Shown here one piece after another: positions 53,925-63,037 of a DNA stretch of 64,000 nt. The notes under the pieces are model-generated. The model was not told where the DNA came from and did not search any database. It saw only the letters and a program-made list of their open reading frames with translations. The stretch lies in assembly GCF_001544555.2 (NCBI RefSeq), contig NZ_FCOK02000034.1, positions 1-64,000 of the forward strand, read 5' to 3'. Position 1 is the stretch's first letter. Each line of letters starts with the position of its first letter. Source of the DNA: Caballeronia udeis (GTDB lineage Bacteria > Pseudomonadota > Gammaproteobacteria > Burkholderiales > Burkholderiaceae). The position numbers and the translations under genes were made by a program.

Positions 53925-55073
53925 ATGAAAAAGCAAGCAATCTGCATGACTTTGTCATGCCTGTTCGTCGCGGGCGCGCATGCCCAAAACAGTGTGACGC
54001 TATATGGCGTCATCGACGAAGGGTTCGACTATACGAATAACGTCAACGGCAATAAAGCCTATGAAATGCAGAGCGGTTACGCACAAGGAAGCCGCTGGGG
54101 ATTGAAGGGCAATGAAGACCTGGGCGGGGGCGTCAAGGCGATCTTCACCCTTGAAAATGGGTTTAACCTGAACAACGGACGGCTGGGTCAGGGCGGCCTG
54201 GAATTCGGCCGGCAGGCTTTCGTGGGCATTAGCGATGCCACATACGGAACGGTCACGTTGGGCCGGCAATACGATTCGGTGGTGGATTTTCTCGCGCAGA
54301 CAACGGCCAATGGAAACTGGGCGGGTTATCTGTTTGCGCACCCGTACGATAACGACAATACCGACAATTCATTCCGCGTGAATAACACGGTGAAATACAC
54401 GAGCCCGGCATGGGCCGGTTTTCAGTTCGGCGGCATGTATGGGTTCAGTAACGTCGCTGGGGGTTTTGCCAACAACCGGCTGATGAGCGTGGGTGCGCAG
54501 TACACCTACGGGGGACTGCTGATCGCGGCAGCCTATTTGAACTCGGACAACCCATCGGGCACGACGGGCGGCGCCATTTCCACGACCGACCAGAACTTCC
54601 TCGCGCAGCGCCTGCGGGTTTTCGGCGCGGGTATCAACTACACCATGGGTAACGCTACGGTGGGCTTTGCGTACACCAACTCGAACCTGTCCGATCCGAC
54701 TTCCACCACCTATATCTCGGGATCGATCGTGCCGGCAGGCGGATCGATATCGTCGCTCAAGTTCAACAACTTCGAGATCAACGGCAAGTATCAATTTACT
54801 CCGGCGTTTTTTGTCGGCGCGCAGTACGTCTATACACGCGCTACCGATAACGCCAGCACCGGCACGGCTCACCCGAACTATCAGTCGGTGGGATTGATGG
54901 CGGACTACCTGCTGTCCAAGCGTACCGATGTCTACGCCCAGGCTGCCTTCCAGTCGGTCGGCGGCGACACCACCGGGACTGCGCTTGATAATGCCTACGT
55001 GCCGGGTGCGGCGGACGCTTCGTCCACGTCGAAGCAGGTTGTGGTGCGGCTCGCGATACGGCACGCGTTCTGA
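53925..55073 (+). CDS. Outer-membrane porin (Gram-negative porin family)
   Basis: A 382-residue porin: signal peptide MKKQAICMTLSCLFVAGAHA, mature QNSVTLYGVIDEGFDYTNNVNGNKAYEMQSGYAQGSRWGLKGNEDLGGGVKAIFTLENGFNLNNGRLGQGG, and the C-terminus RLAIRHAF with terminal Phe. GGAG precedes ATG 53925 by 7 nt. It follows the betaine-type ABC operon by 150 nt on the same strand and may be its outer-membrane gate, though it can have its own promoter. Loop sequences differ from the porin at 9038, so it is not a recent copy. Confidence 0.95.
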   Translation: MKKQAICMTLSCLFVAGAHAQNSVTLYGVIDEGFDYTNNVNGNKAYEMQSGYAQGSRWGLKGNEDLGGGVKAIFTLENGFNLNNGRLGQGGLEFGRQAFVGISDATYGTVTLGRQYDSVVDFLAQTTANGNWAGYLFAHPYDNDNTDNSFRVNNTVKYTSPAWAGFQFGGMYGFSNVAGGFANNRLMSVGAQYTYGGLLIAAAYLNSDNPSGTTGGAISTTDQNFLAQRLRVFGAGINYTMGNATVGFAYTNSNLSDPTSTTYISGSIVPAGGSISSLKFNNFEINGKYQFTPAFFVGAQYVYTRATDNASTGTAHPNYQSVGLMADYLLSKRTDVYAQAAFQSVGGDTTGTALDNAYVPGAADASSTSKQVVVRLAIRHAF

Positions 55074-55080
55074 GTGCCGC

Positions 55081-55114
55081 GTGTTCGCGGGCGGCAGCGG
55101 AGGTCCGCGAACAC
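55081..55114. terminator. Hairpin between the porin and the Liv-type binding protein
   Basis: GTGTTCGCGG (55081-55090) pairs perfectly with CCGCGAACAC (55105-55114). It lies between convergent stop codons, 8 nt after the porin and 15 nt from the binding protein's stop. No T-run is present on either side. Confidence 0.6.
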
Positions 55115-55128
55115 ACCCGCGGCAAGCT

Positions 55129-56292
55129 TCACATCTTGATGACATCCATCACGGTCTTCTTCTTGTCCTTGAACTCATAGATCGTGATGGCTGCATCCTT
55201 GAGATCGCCATGCGGATCGAACGCAATGCGGCCGATCACGCCGTCATACTGAGTCGATGGCATCGCGGCGAGCACTTTAGGGCGGTCCGTCGAGTCCGCG
55301 CGTTTCATCGCGTTGTAGATGACGTAGACGGCGTCATAGGTGAACGGCGCATACGCGTCGATCGGCGTATTGAAACGCGCCATGTAGCGCTTTTCGAAGT
55401 CCTGTCCCTTGGGCATCTTCGAGAGCGCGAGGCCCGCCTCCGAGCACGTTACGTTGCCAATAGCGTCACCCGCCAGATCGATCATCTTCTCCGTGCATGC
55501 GCCGTCGCCGCCCAGCACCTTCGCTGTTATCCCGAGATTGGCCGCCTGCTTGGCCAACGGTCCGGCGGTGGCGTCCGAGCCGCCGTACATGATGACGTCG
55601 GGACGCAAGCCTTTTATCTTCGTCAGGATTGCGCGGAAATCGGTTGCCTTGTCGTTGGTCTGTTCGCGCGTGACGATCGTGCTGCCTTTCGCTTTCGCAG
55701 CCTTTTCGAATTCATCGGCGAGTCCCTGGCCGTAGGCGGTGGAGTCGTCAATGATCGCAATCCGCTTCGCGTGCAGCGAGTCGAGCGCGTAATGGGCGAG
55801 TGCCGGTCCCTGAAGCGCGTCGGTAGCGACTACACGAAACGTGGTCTTGTAACCCTGCAGCGTGTACGTGGGGTTGGTCGAACCTTGCGAGATCTGCACA
55901 ATGCCTGCTTCGCTGTAGATCTTCGACGCGGGGATCGAGACGCCCGAGTTGATGTCGCCCACGACAGCCACCACGCCGTCATCCACCAGCTTCTGGGCGA
56001 CCTGCGTGCCGGTGCGCGGATCGGCGGCATCGTCCTGGGAGTCGAGCTGGAACCTGACCGGCTTGCCGCCGATCACCGGGTGCTGGCTGTTGATCTCGTC
56101 GATCGCCAGCCGGGCGGCATTTTCGCTGTCCTTGCCCATGTGGGAAAGCTGCCCGGTCAGCGGCGCGGCATGGCCGATCAGGACGACGGCCGGGTCCGCC
56201 GCGTAGCTTTGTCCACTGACAATCAGAAGAACCGCTACGGCGAGGGCAGAGCAAGCGGGACGCGAAAAACGAAGCGGGGCGGAGGAGGTCAC
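55129..56292 (-). CDS. Branched-chain-amino-acid-type ABC substrate-binding protein (orphan)
   Basis: A 387-residue periplasmic-binding-protein type 1 (LivJ/LivK) protein: signal peptide (RPACSALAVAVLLIVSGQSYA), then ADPAVVLIGHAAPLTGQLSHMGKDSENAARLAIDEINSQHPVIGG, VGDINSGVSIPASKIYSEAGIVQISQGSTNPTYT and IAIIDDSTAYGQGLADEFEKAAKAKG. I chose GTG 56292 (AAGGA upstream). No LivHMGF genes are in the window, so it works with a transporter elsewhere or serves as a spare receptor. The ligand may be a branched-chain amino acid or related amide. Confidence 0.9.
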   Translation of the reverse strand: MTSSAPLRFSRPACSALAVAVLLIVSGQSYAADPAVVLIGHAAPLTGQLSHMGKDSENAARLAIDEINSQHPVIGGKPVRFQLDSQDDAADPRTGTQVAQKLVDDGVVAVVGDINSGVSIPASKIYSEAGIVQISQGSTNPTYTLQGYKTTFRVVATDALQGPALAHYALDSLHAKRIAIIDDSTAYGQGLADEFEKAAKAKGSTIVTREQTNDKATDFRAILTKIKGLRPDVIMYGGSDATAGPLAKQAANLGITAKVLGGDGACTEKMIDLAGDAIGNVTCSEAGLALSKMPKGQDFEKRYMARFNTPIDAYAPFTYDAVYVIYNAMKRADSTDRPKVLAAMPSTQYDGVIGRIAFDPHGDLKDAAITIYEFKDKKKTVMDVIKM

Positions 56293-56446
56293 GAGCGGAT
56301 CCTTGGGGCTTGGAGAGTGAGCGGGGGGCCATCGAATGCGATTCAGCAACACGGACGGCGAATGAGGCTCAGTATTCAAACGCCAATTTGCGCCGTCCAA
56401 CGACTAATTGTGTTGGACAGCAATAAACAAATCTAATGCCTCGCCG

Positions 56447-57130
56447 TCATTCAACATGGGCCAGTGCGTCGACCATGTAGCGGTGCCGAAGGCTGCGTCC
56501 AAGTACCGGATCATGCAGTTCGAGCTCGTAGCCCGCTCCTGCGCCTAGTTTGCCGAGCACGGCTTGCGTGCCGCAGAACATCGCCGACCCGGGCGGCATG
56601 GCGGCCGCACCGAAACCTCGTTTAATCAGCTCGTCCGGATGCAGCAAGCGGGCGAGCGTGCCCTCCTGGTACAGCGCGGGGGCGGCATCGCTTTCGATCC
56701 GCCAACTGCGCGCGACCAGCGAATCCCAGTGCGGGGCGACATCGGCATAACGCCAGAGCGCGGCGCCTACCGGCTTCGCGCACATCTGCTTCGACACGGC
56801 GACGTCGTAGCTTTCCACCCGGCGGTCCGTATGATCGGACCCTATGCCGACAAGCAAACCGTCGCTCGCGCTCTGGATCAGCACGACTTCGACCTCGCCG
56901 GATGAATGTGAGCCCACAACATGGATTGCGCCGTCGGTCGTCAGCAAGGCGGGCGAGACTATGTAGAAAGTGGGCACCGACGCCGGGCGTTTCACGCCGA
57001 GCGCTTCCAGTTCGCGGATATGGTGCTCGACGTCGTGCGCGTCGCGCCCCGCCCAGCCGGCGATGACCAGGCGGCTCACCAAAACCTCGATATCGACGCC
57101 GCCATCTATCCTGCATTCAAGTGTCTTCAT
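56447..57130 (-). CDS. DUF2848 family protein
   Basis: A 227-residue protein matching DUF2848: VLVSRLVIAGWAGRDAHDVEHHIRELEALGVKRPASVPTFYIVSPALLTTDGAIHVVGSHSSGEVEVVL, GIGSDHTDRRVESYDVAVSKQMCAKPV and LLHPDELIKRGFGAAAMPPGSAMFCGT. The GSDHTDR and MFCGT segments suggest a fumarylacetoacetase-like fold with a metal/carboxylate site. No activity is known to me. It is on the same strand as the Liv-type binding protein and divergent from a LysR gene, so it is probably the LysR target. Amide or 2-oxo-acid breakdown is a guess only. Confidence 0.82.
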   Translation of the reverse strand: MKTLECRIDGGVDIEVLVSRLVIAGWAGRDAHDVEHHIRELEALGVKRPASVPTFYIVSPALLTTDGAIHVVGSHSSGEVEVVLIQSASDGLLVGIGSDHTDRRVESYDVAVSKQMCAKPVGAALWRYADVAPHWDSLVARSWRIESDAAPALYQEGTLARLLHPDELIKRGFGAAAMPPGSAMFCGTQAVLGKLGAGAGYELELHDPVLGRSLRHRYMVDALAHVE

Positions 57131-57203
57131 CAGAACCTTTCACCGGGTGAATTCAATGAATGACAGTCTTGAAGAAGGGTGTGCCGATGTCCAACAAGTA
57201 AAT

Positions 57204-57226
57204 GTGAGCCCACGTGCTCACTTTTT
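57204..57226 (+). terminator. GTGAGC/GCTCAC hairpin with T-run in the DUF2848-LysR gap
   Basis: GTGAGC (57204-57209) pairs with GCTCAC (57216-57221), followed by a run of T. It lies between divergent starts, so it is more likely an attenuator or operator than the end of a gene. Confidence 0.35.
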
Positions 57227-57254
57227 CTTGTCACGGGGGAATTCTTCCGGCGAT

Positions 57255-57299
57255 AAACTGACGCAATGATTCGGTCGATGCCCGCCGCATCGTCAGTTT
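57255..57299. promoter_or_regulatory. Nested inverted repeat before the LysR gene
   Basis: AAACTGACG (57255-57263) and CGTCAGTTT (57291-57299) are exact inverted repeats. Inside them GATGC and GCATC pair around CCGCC. The structure ends 39 nt before the LysR ATG and is a candidate autoregulatory site or leader stem-loop. Confidence 0.4.
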
Positions 57300-57338
57300 C
57301 CTCAGCTTTGTCACGCAACGCATCAGCCGGGGTGCGCC

Positions 57339-58316
57339 ATGAATGTCCGCTTTCTCGAAACGTTTGTATGGCTCGCCAAGCTGCGCAACTTCCGGATGAC
57401 GGCCGAGCACCTGCACGCCACCCAAGCCGCCATTTCCAGCCGGATTTCCGCTCTCGAGCAGGAGTTTGGCGTGCGTCTGTTCGACCGTGGACCCCGTGAT
57501 GTGACGCTGACGCAGGAAGGCACCAAGGCGCTTGCTTTCGCGGAGCAGATCCTGAAGCTGAACCGCGACATGCTCGCGAGCGTCAGCGACCGTTCCAAAG
57601 TTGCGGGGCTGCTGCGGCTGGGTGCGATCGAATCGGTCGTGCATACATGGCTGCCGGATCTGCTGAAGCGGGTAAGGGAGGAGTACCCGAACCTGACGAT
57701 CGAACTCACGTCGGATACCACGGCTAATCTTTCCGGGCATCTCGTCAACGGCAACGTCGACGTCGCGTTGCTGACCACGAACGTGACCGGCAGCGACGCA
57801 GTCAACATTCCGCTTGGGACGCTCCCCATGCGATGGGTGGCGAGCCCCTCACTCAACCTGTCAGCTGAAGCGCTCTCGGAGGCGGAACTGGCCGCGTTTC
57901 CCATCGTCAGTTTTGCGCGGCACTCGGCGCCGCATGGCTTCCTCACCGAGTTGTTCGCGGCCAGCGGCGAGACCACCGTTCAGATCAACTGCGTCTCGTC
58001 CGTGGCCGCGATCATTCGCCTTGTCGTCGACGGGTTCGGCATAGCCGTGCTGCCGAGCGCATTTGTCATGCACGAGTTGCAGTCGGGACGGCTGCAATTG
58101 CTGCAGGTGACGCACCGCGTTCCCGCGCTCCCGCTCGTCGCCGCGTTCAGGCGCAGCCCGGACAGCCTGCTGTGCGAATCCATCACGCGCCTGGCGTTGC
58201 AGGTCGTACGCGATTTCAGCCTCGCCAACGGCCCCGAGTTCGCGCTGTTTCCCAACGCGGCTGATACGCCGGTTTCATCGTCAACCCCTCCCGCCTCGCC
58301 AAAAAATGCCGACTGA
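57339..58316 (+). CDS. LysR family transcriptional regulator
   Basis: A 325-residue LysR protein: MNVRFLETFVWLAKLRNFRMTAEHLHATQAAISSRISALEQEFGVRLFDRGPRDVTLTQEG (HTH), then an effector domain starting AGLLRLGAIESVVHTWLPDLLKRVREEYPNLTIELTSDTT. A Pro/Ser-rich tail ends it. It is divergent from DUF2848 and overlaps the ureidoglycolate-lyase-like gene by 11 nt, so it is cotranscribed with that enzyme. It is a paralogue of the LysR at 46085. Confidence 0.93.
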   Translation: MNVRFLETFVWLAKLRNFRMTAEHLHATQAAISSRISALEQEFGVRLFDRGPRDVTLTQEGTKALAFAEQILKLNRDMLASVSDRSKVAGLLRLGAIESVVHTWLPDLLKRVREEYPNLTIELTSDTTANLSGHLVNGNVDVALLTTNVTGSDAVNIPLGTLPMRWVASPSLNLSAEALSEAELAAFPIVSFARHSAPHGFLTELFAASGETTVQINCVSSVAAIIRLVVDGFGIAVLPSAFVMHELQSGRLQLLQVTHRVPALPLVAAFRRSPDSLLCESITRLALQVVRDFSLANGPEFALFPNAADTPVSSSTPPASPKNAD

Positions 58317-58866
58317 TTCTTACCCCTCCCTCACGATTGAACCGCTCAGCGCCGAGGCTTTCAACGCCTATGGCTGGATGCTGGGCAAACCGCTTAAAAG
58401 CGATGGCCACGCTCCCGCGTACACCAGTCCGGCTTCGGATTTCTGGCGCGAACATCTCTTCGATACCGGCGTGGCGGGGGAAACCGAAGTCCTGTGGGTC
58501 AAGTACAGAAACGCTGACGAAACGGTCGCAAGCCTCGAAACCCATTGGCTGACGCAGCAAGCCATCGTGCCGTTGACCGGGCCTGTCATCCAGATCGTCG
58601 CAACAAGCACGGAGGGCGGCCAACCCGATATGGAATCGCTGCGCGCGTTCTGGGTGCCGCAAGGCGAAGGGGTCTGCATGCGGCCACACTGCTGGCACGC
58701 AACGCGGGTACTTCAACGCAACGGCGAGTCGACATGCCTGATGCTTACCCGACGCTCGACGACCTACGACCTGGTGGTGCATCTGGAGACCGGAGCGCCC
58801 GCGTGCGAGAGCGCAATCAAGCCGATTCCGACCCATCGGTTAGCGGGTCTGCCGAATAGCCGCTAG
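58306..58866 (+). CDS. Ureidoglycolate lyase (AllA)-like protein
   Basis: A 186-residue cupin-fold protein: LTIEPLSAEAFNAYGWMLGKPLKSDG, then EVLWVKYRNADETVASLETHWLTQQAIVPLTG, RAFWVPQGEGVCMRPHCWHATRVLQRNG. The family (PF04115) releases glyoxylate and urea from ureidoglycolate in allantoin degradation. Here the usual AllA neighbours are missing. The start ATG overlaps the LysR gene by 11 nt, implying coupled expression, and DUF2848 is divergent. A related ureido or amide substrate is possible. Confidence 0.82.
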   Translation: MPTDSYPSLTIEPLSAEAFNAYGWMLGKPLKSDGHAPAYTSPASDFWREHLFDTGVAGETEVLWVKYRNADETVASLETHWLTQQAIVPLTGPVIQIVATSTEGGQPDMESLRAFWVPQGEGVCMRPHCWHATRVLQRNGESTCLMLTRRSTTYDLVVHLETGAPACESAIKPIPTHRLAGLPNSR

Positions 58867-58896
58867 CCAGGACCCATACAGGTCTGCGTCAGCCCC

Positions 58897-59820
58897 TCAA
58901 GCCCGCTTCAACCTCTCGGGCTTTTCCACTGCCGCCAATTGTTCGTCATGGGTTTTGCGCAGCACCTCAACGAACTCCAGCGTCAAACGCGCCCGCGGCT
59001 GATGCGGCGGAAATAGCAGATAAGTCGGAAACACGACCGCCGGCGTGAACGGCCGGATCACGATACTGGGACCTGCAAAATCCTGCGCAACAATGGGATG
59101 CGCCAGCGTCACGCCCATGCCGCAGCGGACCATCTCGCAACAGATCGCGGAGTACTGCGCTTCGATCGCGAGCACCCGTTCGACTCCCGCGCGTTCGAAC
59201 GCCTCGTCCATCTGCGCGCGCGTGCCGTCGCCGTGGCACAAGGAGACAAACCTCTCGCCCTCGAGATCCTTGGGCTTGAGCGTCGCTTTCTTCGCCAGCC
59301 GATGACCTGCCGGCAATACACATACCGCAGCCACCTTCGATAACAACTCGATCTCGCAATTGGACGCTTCGCTGGTATAAACCGCGACCCCGAGATCGCA
59401 GAACTGCGAACTCGTCCAATGATTGACGGTGCCTGAGGTGTTCACGTGCAACGAGATGGTGACTTCAGGGTGCAAGGCCTGGAAGCGCTGGATTGCATGC
59501 GGCACGAGGGTCAATCCCGCTGACGGCATTGCTGCAATGCGCAATCGCCCGGTCCCCAGGTTCTTGATCTGCGCCGCCGCATTCGTCAGCCCCTGCAGGC
59601 CCACATACGCACGCTCCACCTCGCGAAAAAACGCATTGCCTTCGCTCGTGGGAATCAGCCGGACGCCGCTGCGCAGGAACAGCAGCAACCCGGTCTCGCG
59701 TTCCAGTTGCGTGATCAGGCGGCTGATATTAGGTTGCGATGTGAACAATTCCTTGGCCGCAGCGGTCATGGAACCCGCCAGCATGACCGCCCGGAACGCC
59801 TCTATGTGCTTAAGATTCAT
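58897..59820 (-). CDS. LysR family transcriptional regulator
   Basis: A 307-residue LysR protein: MNLKHIEAFRAVMLAGSMTAAAKELFTSQPNISRLITQLERETGLLLFLRSGVRLIPTSEGNAFF, followed by an effector domain (TGRLRIAAMPSAGLTLVPHAIQRFQALHPEVTISLH). This is close to the OccR/NocR group that controls opine and octopine uptake genes. It is divergent from the Pot-type ABC/FAD-oxidoreductase operon with 136 nt between starts, which fits that role. The effector is likely an opine-like or amino-acid derivative. Confidence 0.92.
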   Translation of the reverse strand: MNLKHIEAFRAVMLAGSMTAAAKELFTSQPNISRLITQLERETGLLLFLRSGVRLIPTSEGNAFFREVERAYVGLQGLTNAAAQIKNLGTGRLRIAAMPSAGLTLVPHAIQRFQALHPEVTISLHVNTSGTVNHWTSSQFCDLGVAVYTSEASNCEIELLSKVAAVCVLPAGHRLAKKATLKPKDLEGERFVSLCHGDGTRAQMDEAFERAGVERVLAIEAQYSAICCEMVRCGMGVTLAHPIVAQDFAGPSIVIRPFTPAVVFPTYLLFPPHQPRARLTLEFVEVLRKTHDEQLAAVEKPERLKRA

Positions 59821-59956
59821 TGAATGAAACCCATATCAGCCTTGTATAGCTAGTTATTTTATTCGTATTGGACGATATGCCTTGCGACGAACAGAATAAT
59901 TTCGCTTGGAAGCCCCCTTCCGCAACCGTCCGACCCTGCACAGTCTGGAGACACTG

Positions 59957-61036
59957 ATGAAACAACTGCAGCAAAGCCATTGCTCGTCGTCTTCTCGTTC
60001 GTATCTGCGGCCCCTGCTGGCCGCGCTCGGCTGCGCCGGGGCGTTGTCAGGGTCGCTGCCGGCGCACGCTGAAATCACGCTGTATGTGGCGAACGTCGGC
60101 GGGTCGAACGAGACCATGTACCGCGAGAAGATCATCCCGCCGTTCGAGAAGGCGCACGACGTCAAGATCGTCTACGTTGCGGGTAATTCCAGCGACACGC
60201 TCGCGAAATTGCAGGCACAGAAAGGGCATCAGCAAATCAATGTCGCGGTGATGGATGACGGCCCGATGTACCAGGCGATGCAGATGGGCTTGTGCGCGAA
60301 GGTCGAGGAAGCACCGGTGATGAAGGATCTGTATCCGCTCGCGCGGCTCGGTCCCACGGCGGTGGGTGTCGGTATGGTCGCAACAGGGATTGGTTATAAC
60401 GCCGATGCCTTCAAGAAGATGGGCCTGCCCGCGCCGGATTCCTGGAGCGTGCTGTACGACAAGCGCCTGAAGGGCAAGCTCGGCATGCCGCCTATCACCA
60501 ACACTTATGGCCTGCATACGCTGGTGATGCTGGCGCGTTTGAACGGCGGCGGCGAGAAGAATATCGACCCGGGGTTTACCGCCATGTCCAAGCAGGTTGC
60601 GCCGGATGTGCTGTCGTGGGCGCCCACGCCGGGTGAGATGGACGGGCTGATGCAAAGCGGCGATGTGATCCTCGCGCCGTATGGCAGCGGCCGTGCCGTT
60701 GCGCTGCAAAATACGGGTTTCCCGCTGAAGTTCTTCTATCCGAAAGAAGGCGGTGTCGCGTTGCAGGTCGGCGCTTGCGCGATGGCCGAAAACGCCCAGC
60801 CCGCGTTGTCGCAACAGTTCATCCAGTACCTGTTGAGCCCGCAAGTGCAGATGATCCAGGCGCAGGCGATCGGCCTCGGCCCGGTCAACAAGACCGTGCA
60901 ACTGACGCCGGAAGTGGCGGCGCGCGTGCCGTATGGTCCTGATCAGATTTCGAAGCTCGTTGCAGTGGACTGGACGACGATCAACCAGCACCGGACCGAG
61001 TGGACCGAACGCTGGAATCGCAGCGTGGAGCGGTGA
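59957..61036 (+). CDS. ABC transporter substrate-binding protein (PotD type)
   Basis: A 359-residue periplasmic protein: signal peptide ending LGCAGALSGSLPAHA, mature EITLYVANVGGSNETMYREKIIPPFEKAHDVKIVYVAGNSSDTLAKLQAQKG, then MDDGPMYQAMQMGLC and GIGYNADAFKKMGLPAPDSWSVLYD. GGAG lies 6 nt before ATG 59957. It is the first gene of a five-gene run (binding protein, ATPase, two permeases, FAD oxidoreductase) and is divergent from the LysR gene. The ligand is probably a small amine or amino-acid conjugate. Confidence 0.93.
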   Translation: MKQLQQSHCSSSSRSYLRPLLAALGCAGALSGSLPAHAEITLYVANVGGSNETMYREKIIPPFEKAHDVKIVYVAGNSSDTLAKLQAQKGHQQINVAVMDDGPMYQAMQMGLCAKVEEAPVMKDLYPLARLGPTAVGVGMVATGIGYNADAFKKMGLPAPDSWSVLYDKRLKGKLGMPPITNTYGLHTLVMLARLNGGGEKNIDPGFTAMSKQVAPDVLSWAPTPGEMDGLMQSGDVILAPYGSGRAVALQNTGFPLKFFYPKEGGVALQVGACAMAENAQPALSQQFIQYLLSPQVQMIQAQAIGLGPVNKTVQLTPEVAARVPYGPDQISKLVAVDWTTINQHRTEWTERWNRSVER

Positions 61037-61085
61037 GCTGCACAGACCGGATAGACCGACTGCCGACTTCGACCCACGGACGCAC

Positions 61086-62165
61086 ATGAGCTTTCTGACT
61101 CTCAAAGGCATCTCGAAGCGCTACGGCGACTTCACCGCTATCGAACAGATCGACCTTGACGTTGAGCGTGGTGAGTTCCTGTCGCTGCTCGGTCCGTCCG
61201 GTTGCGGCAAGACCACGACCCTGCAGATGATCGCGGGTTTTGTCACGCCAAGCACCGGCACCATCCTGCTCGACGGCCGCGACATCACGCATGAGCGGCC
61301 AGAGAAACGCGGCATGGGCGTTGTGTTCCAGAGCTACGCGTTGTTCCCGCATATGACGGTGAACGGCAACGTCGGTTTCGGCCTCGAGATGCGCAACATG
61401 AAACGCGCGGCACGCGCCGAACGTGTGGCCGAAGCCCTCGACCTGGTGCGCCTGAGCGGACTGGGTGGGCGCTATCCGAAAGAGCTGTCCGGTGGCCAGC
61501 GGCAACGCGTCGCCATTGCCCGCGCGCTTGCGATGCGTCCCGAACTGCTGCTGCTCGACGAACCGATGTCCAATCTCGACGCGAAGTTGCGCGAGGAAAT
61601 GCACATCGAATTACGATCGATTCAAAAGCGCCTGGGCATCACGACTATTCTTGTCACGCACGATCAGGTCGAAGCCATGACCATGAGCGATCGCATTGCG
61701 GTGATGCATCGCGGCGTGATCGCTCAACTGAGCACGCCGTTCGAAGCGTACGAACGGCCGGAGACACCGTTTGCGTCGGCATTTCTTGGCAAGACCAACC
61801 TGCTGCCCGGCGCGGTATTGCGCCTCAACGCACGCTGCGCCGAAGTCGATGTAGCGGGCACCACGCTCAAGGTGCCGCATGAAGGCCGCGATGTGCAGGG
61901 CGAGGTGAATGTGTATATCCGCCCGGAGAAGGTTCATCTCGCGACTGTGGATACAGCAGGGGTTCGCGCCACTGGCCGCATTACCACGCGCGTATTCACC
62001 GGCAACCAGTGGCTTCTGCTGATCGATACCGGTCTTGGGCAACTGAGCGTGGCCCAGCCGAACAACGGCGCACCGCCGCCGGATGAGGGCGCGCAGGTTG
62101 GCGTGGCGTGGTCGGACGATGACTTGCGTGTGCTTCAGCGGGAGGGACTTCATGGCCACGCTTGA
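61086..62165 (+). CDS. ABC transporter ATP-binding protein (PotA type)
   Basis: A 359-residue ATPase: Walker A GPSGCGKTT, Q-loop VFQSYALFPHMTV, signature LSGGQRQRVAIARALA, Walker B LLLLDEPMSNLDAKLR, switch VTHDQVEAMTMSDR, and a C-terminal TOBE domain (VNVYIRPEKVHLA). ATG 61086 is 49 nt after the binding-protein stop. The next permease starts 14 nt before its end, so expression is coupled. It powers the PotB/PotC-like permeases that follow. Confidence 0.95.
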   Translation: MSFLTLKGISKRYGDFTAIEQIDLDVERGEFLSLLGPSGCGKTTTLQMIAGFVTPSTGTILLDGRDITHERPEKRGMGVVFQSYALFPHMTVNGNVGFGLEMRNMKRAARAERVAEALDLVRLSGLGGRYPKELSGGQRQRVAIARALAMRPELLLLDEPMSNLDAKLREEMHIELRSIQKRLGITTILVTHDQVEAMTMSDRIAVMHRGVIAQLSTPFEAYERPETPFASAFLGKTNLLPGAVLRLNARCAEVDVAGTTLKVPHEGRDVQGEVNVYIRPEKVHLATVDTAGVRATGRITTRVFTGNQWLLLIDTGLGQLSVAQPNNGAPPPDEGAQVGVAWSDDDLRVLQREGLHGHA

Positions 62166-63024
62166 TAACGAGCGCGCGGGCGTGACGCCGTGGCTCCTGT
62201 CCGCCCCCGCGTTGCTGTTGTTCGGCAGCCTGCTGCTGGTGCCGCTGCTGTTGACGCTCGTGTTGTCCTTCCACGTCTTCAGCGACAGCCAGGGCACACT
62301 CGCCACCTACACGCTGCGCAACTACCTTGAAGTCATCACGGATCCGTACTACGGCGCAATCTTCGCCCGCACCGCAGGACTCGCGTTCGCCGTGACTCTC
62401 CTGTGCATCCTGCTTGGCGTGCCCGAGACCATCGTCCTCGCGCGGATGAAACGGCCGTGGCAGTCCGTCTGCCTGCTCGTCGTGCTTGGTCCGCTGCTGA
62501 TATCGGTCGTCGTGCGCACGCTCGGCTGGCAGATCCTGCTTGGCAACAACGGCGTGCTCAACAATGCGTTGCAGGCGCTTCACATCACGTCGGAACCGAT
62601 CCGCCTCGTGTTCACCATGACCGGAGTTGTGATCGCGCTGACGCACGTGCTGGTGCCCTTCATGGTGATGTCGGTGTGGGCGACACTGCAGAAGCTCGAC
62701 CCGCAGGTGGAATGGGCCGGCCGGTCGATGGGCGCATCGCCGTTCCGCGTATTCCGGCGTGTGGTGCTGCCGCAGATCCTGCCGGGCATCCTGTCTGGAT
62801 CGATCATTGTGTTTGCGCTGTCCGCATCGGCATTTGCTACGCCGTCGTTGATCGGCGGGCGGCGTCTCAAAGTGGTCGCGACCGCCGCGTACGACGAGTT
62901 CCTCGGTACGCTGAACTGGCCTTTGGGGGCGACAATCGCTGTCCTGCTGCTGATCGCCAACGTGGCAATCGTACTGGGCTGCAGTCGTTTGGCTGAGCGC
63001 CGTTTCAAGCACATCTTCGACTGA
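62152..63024 (+). CDS. ABC transporter permease (PotB type)
   Basis: A 290-residue permease with about six helices: LLSAPALLLFGSLLLVPLLLTLVLSF, FARTAGLAFAVTLLCILLGVPETIVLARMK, and the EAA loop WAGRSMGASPFRVFRRVVLPQILPGILSGSIIVFALSASAFATPSLIGG. GGGAGGG lies just before ATG 62152, which overlaps the ATPase by 14 nt. It is the first membrane subunit of the Pot-type importer. Confidence 0.95.
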   Translation: MATLDNERAGVTPWLLSAPALLLFGSLLLVPLLLTLVLSFHVFSDSQGTLATYTLRNYLEVITDPYYGAIFARTAGLAFAVTLLCILLGVPETIVLARMKRPWQSVCLLVVLGPLLISVVVRTLGWQILLGNNGVLNNALQALHITSEPIRLVFTMTGVVIALTHVLVPFMVMSVWATLQKLDPQVEWAGRSMGASPFRVFRRVVLPQILPGILSGSIIVFALSASAFATPSLIGGRRLKVVATAAYDEFLGTLNWPLGATIAVLLLIANVAIVLGCSRLAERRFKHIFD

Positions 63025-63037
63025 ACCGGGAGACGCC

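Noticed and set aside
56904-57213. 13-base direct repeat AATGTGAGCCCAC inside DUF2848 and in its upstream gap
   Set aside because: Repeats of 13 bases are expected by chance many times in 64 kb, and one copy is inside coding sequence.
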